A DNA stretch of 16,747 bases from CAYYGL01 sp964471235 (GTDB lineage: Bacteria > Calditrichota > Calditrichia > RBG-13-44-9 > J075): positions 1-16,747 of the forward strand of contig CAYYGL010000107.1 in NCBI GenBank assembly GCA_964471235.1. The letters run 5' to 3'. The position numbers and the translations under genes are program-made. The notes under the pieces were generated by a model. The model was not told where the DNA came from. It saw only the letters and a list, made by a program, of their open reading frames with translations, and did not search any database. Within the stretch, counting starts at the first letter, position 1, and every line of letters begins with the position of its first letter. This document shows, in pieces, positions 1 to 6,943 of this stretch.

Positions 1-2316
1 AATGATGGGGATTTGGATTTATATGTAACCAATCGATCGCCGGAGACAAATTTTTATTACGTCAACAATGGAGACGGAACTTTTACCAAAAATACAATGA
101 GTATTATTGTGCAAGATCATCTATGGTCATTAGGGACAACCTGTGTTGACTATGACAATGATGGGGATTTAGACATTTTTGTAGCGAATTGGAATAATGC
201 AAATAATTTTCTGTTTATGAATAATGGTAATTCTAATCATTGGGTGAACTGCAAGTTGGTGGGTTCAAGTTTCGCAAATATTTCTGCTATTGGTTCCAGA
301 GTTTCTTTAAAAGCAAATATCCAAGGAGTTGCATTATGGCAGACACGGGAAGTGTCCGGTCAAACAGGGAATAATGCCCAGAACAGCTTAAACGCCGAAT
401 TCGGATTAGGCGATGCCAGCATCATCGACTCGATTGTGGTGGAATGGCCTGGTGCGGATACCACCACGGTGCTGACCAATGTAGCAGTCAATCAATTCCT
501 GACCATCACCGAGCCACTGGTGCCCCTGCTGCGCTCGGTGTTTCCGGACAGCGGTTACCAGGGGAACCCGGTTTCGGTAACCATCACTGCCAAGAACACC
601 CACTTTGATCTTGGTAACGGGGTGCTGGATGTTCGTCTGGAACAGGGTGCTTCGGTCCTTCATGCTACCACATTTTCGGCGAGCAGCGCCACCGTGGTAC
701 ATGCCGACTTTGATATTCCGGTAACGACTCCCTTAGGTTTCTGGAATGTGGTGGTGGAAAGCGATGCTGATGGCGTTGTAACTCTCAGCAACGCTTTTCA
801 GATTCTTCTTTCACCGCCGCTTGTGGGGGTCAATCCGGATTCTATTCGAGAAGAGGTATTTATCCTGGATTCGGTGGATGTGACAGTGCTGATAAGTAAT
901 CTTGCTGCTTCCGGCGCCGGCGATTTGCTCTGGTCTGCTTCTGTTTCGTCAGCGCCCCCTTCCCCGGTTAAGCCCCAAAGCCCGGTGCCTCCCTCCGCTG
1001 CCAATGCTGGAGATTTTCCCCGGGGCAGCTATCCGCCCTCTTTCGGCGCCCCGCCTGTCAGCGATGCCCCGGAACCTCTCTATCCCCATCAAGCCCCCCG
1101 GGTAACAACCCCGGGCAACGCCTGGTCAATTGAACAGTCCAACGGGTTTATCACCAGTTTTGACCTGGGTCAACCGGAAGTGCTGCCCTATGTTGCCCCG
1201 GACCCTTCTTTTGATTTTGACAATGCTGGTGACTTTGGGGTGGGCGACCAATCCTTTTTCTACCTGTTGGATTCCCCGGGGAATTTCTACACAGTAGACA
1301 CCACCAACGGCAGCGCCACCAACCTGGGATTCCTTCCCCCGGTCGGGGGTGGTCAAAGCTGGACCGGTATGGCTACTGACCCCACTGATGGCTCAATTTA
1401 CGCGGTCAGTTGTGACATTATTACCAGTAACCTTTACCTGATTGACCCCACAGTTCCTTCTGCAACCCTGGTTGGTGCAGTCGGTTCCCCTTGTATCATC
1501 GGAATCGCGATAGATGGGGAAGGGGAATTATTCGGGTATGATATTGTGAACGACAATTTTTTGCGGATAGATAAACAGACCGGTTTGGGTACGCCTATCG
1601 GACCGATCGGTTTTGACGCCAACTTTGGTCAAGGGTTGGGCTGGGATGCTGCCACCGATGAGCTTTATATGGCGGCTTTCAATAATGCCACATTTCAACC
1701 GGAACTGCGCCTGGTCGATAAAAATACCGGGAACACGACTTTCCTGGGAGTATTGGGCGCCAATGTTCCGGGCGGCTTGAATCAGTTAGCCTTTTTAGCC
1801 ATTCCCGGTAGTGCAGTAAATTTTGTTCAGTTGGTGGGCAATACCAGCGGAATGATTGGTCCTGGAGATTCGGATCAGTTAACGGTGCGATTGTATGGAT
1901 TAGAGGTACCGGATACCAGTTATTTTGCCACACTCCGAATTCATACCAATGATCCGTTTACCCCGGAAGTGGACATCCCGCTCCGGGTAGATGCCAAGGA
2001 TACCATGGTGGCGATAACTCCGCCGGGTAATATGCCGAGAACATTTGCGGTGAGTCGCAATTATCCTAACCCGTTCAACCCCTCAACAACCATCCGTTAT
2101 CAGCTTCCCCGGGGAAGTGAGATAGAATTGGTGATATATAATATCCTGGGGGAGAAGGTTCGCACGTTGGTGAATCAGCGGAAGGAAGCCGGTTACCATA
2201 AAGTGGTGTGGGATGGCAGGGATGACAATGGTGTTCCGGTTGCCAGCGGGGTGTACCTATACCGCTTCCATGCTGGGAAGTATGAGAAAACAAGTAAGAT
2301 GGTTTTACTGAAATAG
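1..2316 (+). CDS. Secreted FG-GAP/UnbV protein with C-terminal sorting domain (5' partial)
   Basis: The frame is open at base 1, so the start lies outside the window; 771 residues are visible. Residues 1-60 carry VCBS/FG-GAP-type calcium loops (NDGDLD, then DYDNDGDLD near 51-59). Residues ~80-170 match the ASPIC/UnbV domain (NHW at the start, AIGSRV, REVSG, FGLG, VVEWPG). An IPT-like Ig domain follows (~172-268). A second Ig-like domain begins near 275 and seems interrupted by a Pro-rich linker (~310-365) and a propeller-like region (~370-600), then resumes as SGMIGPGDSDQLTV and HTNDPFTPEVDIPL. The last ~90 residues form a FlgD-Ig/type IX-like sorting domain (NYPNPFNPSTTIRYQLP, ILGEKVRTLV, DDNGVPVASGVYLY, KMVLLK end). 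Such tails direct outer-membrane export and surface attachment in FCB bacteria. The ligand is unknown. GC content jumps near base 360-400. The domain calls are firm; the function is not known. Confidence 0.9.
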   Translation, partial: NDGDLDLYVTNRSPETNFYYVNNGDGTFTKNTMSIIVQDHLWSLGTTCVDYDNDGDLDIFVANWNNANNFLFMNNGNSNHWVNCKLVGSSFANISAIGSRVSLKANIQGVALWQTREVSGQTGNNAQNSLNAEFGLGDASIIDSIVVEWPGADTTTVLTNVAVNQFLTITEPLVPLLRSVFPDSGYQGNPVSVTITAKNTHFDLGNGVLDVRLEQGASVLHATTFSASSATVVHADFDIPVTTPLGFWNVVVESDADGVVTLSNAFQILLSPPLVGVNPDSIREEVFILDSVDVTVLISNLAASGAGDLLWSASVSSAPPSPVKPQSPVPPSAANAGDFPRGSYPPSFGAPPVSDAPEPLYPHQAPRVTTPGNAWSIEQSNGFITSFDLGQPEVLPYVAPDPSFDFDNAGDFGVGDQSFFYLLDSPGNFYTVDTTNGSATNLGFLPPVGGGQSWTGMATDPTDGSIYAVSCDIITSNLYLIDPTVPSATLVGAVGSPCIIGIAIDGEGELFGYDIVNDNFLRIDKQTGLGTPIGPIGFDANFGQGLGWDAATDELYMAAFNNATFQPELRLVDKNTGNTTFLGVLGANVPGGLNQLAFLAIPGSAVNFVQLVGNTSGMIGPGDSDQLTVRLYGLEVPDTSYFATLRIHTNDPFTPEVDIPLRVDAKDTMVAITPPGNMPRTFAVSRNYPNPFNPSTTIRYQLPRGSEIELVIYNILGEKVRTLVNQRKEAGYHKVVWDGRDDNGVPVASGVYLYRFHAGKYEKTSKMVLLK

Positions 2317-2345
2317 GTTCATACTTTTGAATCCAACTGCGTCTG

Positions 2346-2389
2346 CTCCCTGCCTGGTGATCTTCGTTTCGGGCAGGGAGTTTTATTTT
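2346..2389 (+). terminator. Rho-independent terminator of the secreted-protein gene
   Basis: CTCCCTGCC (2346-2354) pairs perfectly with GGCAGGGAG (2372-2380), plus one possible T-G closing pair, around a loop of about 16 nt. TTTTATTTT follows directly. It lies 30 bases after the TAG stop. A 9-bp GC-rich stem with a T tract is a standard intrinsic terminator, and it separates this gene from the glycan cassette. Confidence 0.9.
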
Positions 2390-2687
2390 GGGATGATATT
2401 ATCTCATTTCGATCAAAGCACCCCTTACATCCCTAAAAGGAATTAACCGACAAGTAAGAAAATAATTCCTTTTTTATCTTTCCTTCAGTATTTTAGGAAC
2501 TTCTAAGAATTGCCAGGAGTGGGCAAAAGTTTACGAGTCAGATGCTCTACAAGCGATAAATATCGGATTTATATTTTCGTTTCAGCATAAAGGAAGAATC
2601 AATAGACCTATCACATTTAGATGCCCAATTCTAAAGATATTCAACAGGTTTGGTCAGAATTATCCGCTCTCTAAAAGAAACGACCTT
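2390..2687. other. AT-rich intergenic region upstream of the glycan cassette
   Basis: No convincing gene is present. With the terminator the non-coding gap is 371 bases. Two small dyads are visible: TTGCC/GGCAA (2510-2526) and CGATA-AA-TATCG (2554-2565). A 17-codon frame at 2621-2674 has no supporting signal. The promoter of the three-gene cassette should lie here, but I find no clear -35/-10 pair. Confidence 0.5.
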
Positions 2688-3680
2688 ATGATATTGTTCA
2701 TCTACCCATCATTTAGTTCCTTTGTACGAAATGATTATGAGATTCTGAAAAAATATGATCAGGTAAAAAGGCATCATTATGTACAAGGCAAATCATTGTT
2801 TAGACATATTTCAAGTCAGGTCAAACTTTTGTTCTGGCTTTTACAACATATCTGGTCATCGGATAAAATTTATTGCTGGTTTGCAGATTATCATTCCTTT
2901 TTACCGGCACTCCTGGCAAAAATCCTGGGTAAGGAATGTTATGTGGTTCTTGGAGGGTATGATGTAACCTATATTCCCGAATACGACTATGGTTCGTTTA
3001 AAAATCCTCTTAGAGCTTTTCATGCCCGTTCCACAATGCGATTGGCTACTTTAAATCTTGCTGTGTCAAATTATGTTAGAGAACAGGCAAGCTTGAAAGT
3101 GCCATCTGCAAAAATCATTACAATCTTTAATGGGATATCCATACCGAATTCCAAATTAAATTATTCAGAGAAAGAAGATATTATTTTAACGGTAGGTACT
3201 GCCAATAGTTTTCAGAGAATTAAGCTCAAAGGATTTGACTTTTTTTGTCAGGTAGCTTCACTTTTATCAGGATATCAATTTATTATTATCGGTGTTGGTG
3301 AAGAAGGGCAAAAATATTTGAAAGAAAAACCTGAGAACGTGGAAATTTGGAATGTAATGGAACCCAATAAATTATCACGATTTTACAAAACGGCAAAAGT
3401 TTATTGTCAATTTTCCAAGATTGAATCCTTCGGTTTGGCGATGGTAGAAGCCATGGCTTATGGATGTATTCCGGTTGCTACTAATGTTGGCGCTTTACCC
3501 GAGATTATAGGGAAAACCGGTTTTATTTTGGATACCCCGGATATTAAAAAAGCCGCAACTTTAATAGAGAAGGCATTACATACTTCCGAACCTTATAGCG
3601 TTGATGCCCGAAAAAGGGTAGAAGAACTGTTCTCTATAGAACAACGGGAAAAAGAAATAATCGAAACTCTTCACCTTTAA
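2688..3680 (+). CDS. GT4-family glycosyltransferase
   Basis: This 330-residue protein has the two-part GT-B layout. An N-terminal acceptor-side half begins ILFIYPSFSSF. The C-terminal nucleotide-sugar half (Glycos_transf_1) starts near 165 (DIILTVGTAN, LKGFDFF, FIIIGVGEEG) and contains the EX7E motif ESFGLAMVE with Glu246 and Glu254, followed by GCIPVATNVGALPEII. Family knowledge makes it a retaining, cytoplasmic or membrane-peripheral enzyme that adds one sugar from an activated donor to a growing glycan; donor and acceptor cannot be told. The start is the first Met giving the full N-terminal fold. Upstream bases (AAACGACCTT) show no Shine-Dalgarno site. It is 20 bases before a sulfotransferase gene and is probably co-transcribed with it. 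The gene is clearly AT-rich compared with the flagellar genes. Confidence 0.88.
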   Translation: MILFIYPSFSSFVRNDYEILKKYDQVKRHHYVQGKSLFRHISSQVKLLFWLLQHIWSSDKIYCWFADYHSFLPALLAKILGKECYVVLGGYDVTYIPEYDYGSFKNPLRAFHARSTMRLATLNLAVSNYVREQASLKVPSAKIITIFNGISIPNSKLNYSEKEDIILTVGTANSFQRIKLKGFDFFCQVASLLSGYQFIIIGVGEEGQKYLKEKPENVEIWNVMEPNKLSRFYKTAKVYCQFSKIESFGLAMVEAMAYGCIPVATNVGALPEIIGKTGFILDTPDIKKAATLIEKALHTSEPYSVDARKRVEELFSIEQREKEIIETLHL

Positions 3681-3700
3681 ATAATAGTTTTCCAAGAATT

Positions 3701-4690
3701 ATGAATTCCAAACCTATCTTTATTCTTGGTGCTCATAAATCCGGCACAAGTCTTGTCCGAAGTATTCTTGATGGACATTCACGTATTTACTCAATTCCTA
3801 TCGAATCACATTACTTTCAATTATCAAAAAGATGGGTGGATTACGCCTATCGTTCTGAGAGACCGGGACCTATTTCTACAGAAGAATTAATAAAACGGAT
3901 GTGTGACTGGATTCATTTAACAAACACGACCGCCGACAAGTTTAGTGATTCTGTTGCGTATGGTATCTTTGATGAAAAGCGATTTCAACAAGCAATTTCC
4001 ACCTTGAATCTTAAGGAAGGGGATAGAGCATGCATCGAGAGATATTTCTCAGCCATTTATTATGCGAACAAGGGAAGCCATCTGAATGAACAGTTGCGTG
4101 TTGTTGAAAAATCTGTTGAACACGCGGAATTTGCTCAAGAATTGCATCAACTTTTCCCCAGGGCGAAGTTCATCCATATTGTACGAAATCCATATAGCAA
4201 CTTAGTCTCATTTCGGAAATTTAAAAGCCTTCTGTACGGTGCCCCCCTTATGCCCCGTATTGTTCGTTCGCTGAATAATAGCTTTTACTATCTTTACAAA
4301 AATCAAAAATTGTTGAATAAGAATATTTATATGGTGATCCGTTATGAAGACCTTGTGACATCTCCCGAGGAAGCAATTCTTAAGATATGTGATTTCCTGG
4401 AACTTCCATTTGAAGACATTTTATTAACGCCGACCTATCAGGGTAAATCATGGGGAGGCAATAGTACCAGTGGAGAAGAATTCCATGGGATTTCGGCATC
4501 TCATTTAAATAAATGGAAAAAAGAAATATTACCTTATGAGGTTTGGTATGTCAATCATCTTTTTTCTTTCGTTCTGAAAGACTTTAATTATCCTACGTTT
4601 TCTATGAATGGCTCATATTGGAAAAGGGCAAAGGGAGAGAACTTAAAACGTTATCTGTATAATCGATTATTTCGTTATTATCTCTACTAA
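3701..4690 (+). CDS. PAPS-dependent sulfotransferase family protein
   Basis: This 329-residue protein has the 5'-phosphosulfate-binding loop at its N-terminus (FILGAHKSGTSLVRSIL, residues 7-23, with Lys13 and the SGTS turn). The 3'-phosphate-binding motif is VRNPYSNLVSFRKF (161-174), with Arg162 and Ser170 at the expected places. Helical segments and an IRYEDLVTSPEEAI stretch, common in Sulfotransfer_1/3 proteins, follow. Such enzymes move a sulfo group from PAPS to a hydroxyl or amine, often on a sugar. Its position between a glycosyltransferase and a flippase suggests the substrate is a glycan being built at the inner membrane; that is inference. No signal peptide is visible, so it should act in the cytoplasm. 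No Shine-Dalgarno precedes the ATG (CCAAGAATT). A 16-bp palindrome overlaps the stop codon. Confidence 0.85.
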   Translation: MNSKPIFILGAHKSGTSLVRSILDGHSRIYSIPIESHYFQLSKRWVDYAYRSERPGPISTEELIKRMCDWIHLTNTTADKFSDSVAYGIFDEKRFQQAISTLNLKEGDRACIERYFSAIYYANKGSHLNEQLRVVEKSVEHAEFAQELHQLFPRAKFIHIVRNPYSNLVSFRKFKSLLYGAPLMPRIVRSLNNSFYYLYKNQKLLNKNIYMVIRYEDLVTSPEEAILKICDFLELPFEDILLTPTYQGKSWGGNSTSGEEFHGISASHLNKWKKEILPYEVWYVNHLFSFVLKDFNYPTFSMNGSYWKRAKGENLKRYLYNRLFRYYLY

Positions 4691-4702
4691 TAACGTTATT
4701 AG
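4687..4702. repeat. 16-bp perfect palindrome at the sulfotransferase stop codon
   Basis: CTAATAACGTTATTAG is a perfect inverted repeat without a spacer. It includes the TAA stop of the sulfotransferase gene and lies 50 bases before the flippase start. It could be a protein-binding dyad or a weak RNA hairpin. There is no following T tract, so a terminator is unlikely. Confidence 0.5.
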
Positions 4703-4752
4703 CTATCGCAAAAAGAAAATAATAACGAATTGACATTTAACACTTTTATTGA

Positions 4753-6216
4753 ATGCGCACGGAAACCAAACAACTCTTCCGCACTTCTACGATCTACAGT
4801 ATCGGCAATATTTTTGTTAAACTGGTCGCTTTTGTGCTGATCCCTCTATATGCCCGAAAATTAGCTCCCAATGAGTATGGAGTCGTTGCGATTTTGGAGT
4901 TGATGGAACAATTGGGGAAAACAATCTTTGCCTTTGGTTTGGGTCAATCCCTCCTTCGGTTCTATACACAGTATAAAAAACAAAACCGCCTGGATTCGCT
5001 GATTTTTACCATCATCACTTTTGTTTTTTTGGTCAATACTCTCCTGTTGGGGAGTATGTATTTGTTTCCCCGTCCTTTTGTTCAACAATTGTTCTCCTTG
5101 AATGCGGAAACTATTTTTTATTTTCGGGCAACATTGCTGATCATTATGTTTGGGGTGTTTCAGGCTATTTTCATTACATTGTTGCAAGCCGAAGAAAGAG
5201 CATTCACATTTATAATTTTCACGGGGATTAATTTCTTACTGTTAATCTCTCTGAATATTTATAAAGTAGGAGTACTTGAGCAGGGCGTCAGAGGTATCGT
5301 AGAATCGAAGCTGTATGTTGCCATCTTAAATATGATTGTGGTAATTCTCTATTTTAGCTATCGGTTTAAGTTTCGCTTTTCTCTTAATCTCTGGCGAGAG
5401 ATTACCAGTTATGGGATGCCGTTTATTTTTGTAGGAATATCTCTTACCTTGCTCACGTTAGCCGATCGGTATATTTTGAAAATTTTCCGCACGATGGCTG
5501 AGGTTGGCATCTATTCAATGGCATATAAATTCGGCATGATTTTGAATATGGTTTTGATTACCCCTTTCCGCCAGGCGTTTTTTCCCTTGATGTTTCGTTT
5601 GTATGAAGACCAGGATACCAAAAATTTATATCGAAACTTCTTAACATACTTTTTATTTCTTGGACTTTGGTTTTCATTGGGACTCTCAATTTTGGCGAAG
5701 GAGATTCTTGTGCTGGCAACATCACCAAAGTATGTTGAGGGGTATGTCATCATCCCTTTGATCACATTCTCATACGTATTATTCGGAATTCGTACCATTT
5801 TGGTAAATGCCCTTGCCACCCAGAAAGAAACAAAAGTGGTGGCATATTCCACTATGGTGGGTGCTCTGATGAATTTGCTCTTGAATATTGTGTTCATACC
5901 CATTTGGGGAATTATGGGGGCAGCGGTTGCTACCATTGCTTCTTATCTTCTGATTTTACTAACCACCTATTTCCCCCAACAGAAGATTTATCCTGTTAAC
6001 TGGGATTGGCGAAGAGCCGGCCAATTGACTGTAGTAACTGCTGTTCTTTTTTTGACAGGTTTTTTCTTTCCCGAATCGAATTTATTTGTCACCCTGGCAG
6101 GGAAGCTGGTTCTGTTCGGTTTGTTTCCCATTCTTTTGTACGTCATTAGATTCTTCCAGCCCGGTGAGCTGAGAATTGTCAAATCTGTCATTCACAGCTT
6201 CACTCATAAAAGATAA
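4753..6216 (+). CDS. Wzx-like polysaccharide flippase (MOP superfamily)
   Basis: This 487-residue protein is made almost entirely of hydrophobic segments, about a dozen or more, with the N-terminal signature of the Polysacc_synt family (FRTSTIYSIGNIFVKLVAFVL, then PLYARKLAPNEYG). The length fits Wzx/RfbX flippases (usually 400-500). The family moves lipid-linked oligosaccharides across the inner membrane, so with the two genes before it this suggests export of a possibly sulfated surface glycan. Substrate identity is not visible. The gap from the sulfotransferase gene is 62 bases and holds the palindrome and a TTGACA. The ATG has no Shine-Dalgarno (CTTTTATTGA). No polymerase, ligase or second transferase gene is next to it in this window, so the pathway must be completed elsewhere. 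Confidence 0.88.
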   Translation: MRTETKQLFRTSTIYSIGNIFVKLVAFVLIPLYARKLAPNEYGVVAILELMEQLGKTIFAFGLGQSLLRFYTQYKKQNRLDSLIFTIITFVFLVNTLLLGSMYLFPRPFVQQLFSLNAETIFYFRATLLIIMFGVFQAIFITLLQAEERAFTFIIFTGINFLLLISLNIYKVGVLEQGVRGIVESKLYVAILNMIVVILYFSYRFKFRFSLNLWREITSYGMPFIFVGISLTLLTLADRYILKIFRTMAEVGIYSMAYKFGMILNMVLITPFRQAFFPLMFRLYEDQDTKNLYRNFLTYFLFLGLWFSLGLSILAKEILVLATSPKYVEGYVIIPLITFSYVLFGIRTILVNALATQKETKVVAYSTMVGALMNLLLNIVFIPIWGIMGAAVATIASYLLILLTTYFPQQKIYPVNWDWRRAGQLTVVTAVLFLTGFFFPESNLFVTLAGKLVLFGLFPILLYVIRFFQPGELRIVKSVIHSFTHKR

Positions 6217-6263
6217 GTCTGGCATTTACAGTGTTTTATTCTCACAGTCGTTCCTTTCAATAT

Positions 6264-6461
6264 CTAACCCTCTCCCTCCTCCGGAATAATCGCCCAGGCG
6301 ATCAGGTAGGTCACCAACACCGGCAAAATACCGGTGAGAAAGCACGCCAAAATCGTAATCAGCCGCAGCAAGTTGGCATCCATGTTTATATATGCTGCCA
6401 ACCCGCCGATTACCCCGGCAATTTTTCGGTCTTCCAGCGAACGGTATAATCGTTTCATCAT
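6264..6461 (-). CDS. Small PspC-domain membrane protein
   Basis: The protein is about 65 residues and is a stand-alone PspC domain: KRLYRSLEDRKIAGVIGGLAAYINMDANLLRL, then one long hydrophobic stretch (ITILACFLTGILPVLVTYLI) and AWAIIPEE. A longer frame begins at 6482, but AAGGAGG lies inside those first codons, 5 bases before the ATG at 6461 and 8 before the next ATG at 6458. One of these two is therefore the true start. In PspC/PspB-PspA systems the domain senses envelope stress, but no pspA or pspB is nearby. Many bacteria carry such orphan proteins of unknown role. It converges with the flippase gene across 47 bases that hold no clear terminator. It is on the flagellar strand, but a ~480-base gap makes membership of that operon unlikely. 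Confidence 0.85.
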   Translation of the reverse strand: MMKRLYRSLEDRKIAGVIGGLAAYINMDANLLRLITILACFLTGILPVLVTYLIAWAIIPEEGEG

Positions 6462-6943
6462 CAATTCCTCCTTGCTTAACATTTTTAATGATGTTCCTTA
6501 CTGCTAAACGAAGGAATATTCCGCTGGTTGCAGAAAAAATGTTTTGTGCAAGGGGTATGATGGGTTAGTTCTTGCGGCACCATAGGGCAGGTAAGGGATA
6601 GGACTCCGGAAATATAGTTTGATTCATTCATCCCAACACGATCCCGTCTCCAACGGAGCCACGGTTGCCAGCAGCATCCCGTTGTGAGTGGTGGGATAAA
6701 CCGCAGAGACGCGGCGGTCACAGCGTTGTTACGAATTATTTTCCCCTGGCAATCAACCATACGTAAGCGTTATGATAAGGATTGGTCATATATTGTTTTT
6801 CGGTAACCCGTGCGTTCTTTGCGCCTCTTCGCGAATTGACCACTTCGGGGGTGGTGAATAATATAGGACAGGATGGATGCCCCCTTTCAAAAAAATGCGT
6901 TCGTGAAAAGGATTTCAGAATGGGATGTTGTTTGGCAGGACAC
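6462..6943. other. Non-coding gap between pspC-like gene and fapA
   Basis: About 480 bases without a believable gene. Frames of 68-91 codons exist on both strands, but they are rich in Cys, His, Trp and Arg, resemble no family, overlap one another, and lack ribosome sites. The promoter of the pspC-like gene should be in the part nearest 6500. The centre holds an imperfect inverted repeat (separate entry). No good terminator for fapA is visible; a weak CCTTTTCA/TGAAAGG pairing (6880-6912) is too imperfect to call. Confidence 0.6.
6686..6850. repeat. Imperfect inverted-repeat element, MITE/REP-like
   Basis: The left arm (AGTGGT.., CCGCAGAGACGCGG, .. GTTGTTACG, about 6687-6733) resembles the reverse complement of the right arm (GGTAACC.., GCGTTCTTTGCGCC, TCTTCGCG.., ACCACTT, about 6801-6845). 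The interior of ~65 bases is AT-richer. The arms agree only partly by eye (roughly two thirds). The CGCAGAGACGC / GCGTTCTTTGCGCC wording resembles dispersed intergenic repeats seen in many environmental genomes. No transposase or clear target duplication is seen. Confidence 0.35.

Noticed and set aside
406..702. 98-codon frame on the - strand inside the secreted-protein gene
   Set aside because: It is antisense to well-supported UnbV coding sequence, has odd composition and matches no family.
2621..2674. 17-codon frame (MPNSKDIQQVWSELSAL) just before the glycosyltransferase gene
   Set aside because: Too short, no ribosome site, and out of frame with the transferase; a leader peptide cannot be supported.
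4730..4753. TTGACA before the flippase gene as a promoter
   Set aside because: A -10 at 17 bases would fall at the ATG and none is seen.
6880..6912. Hairpin CCTTTTCA/TGAAAGG as a fapA terminator
   Set aside because: The stem is short and needs a bulge, and the T run lies in the loop and not after the stem.
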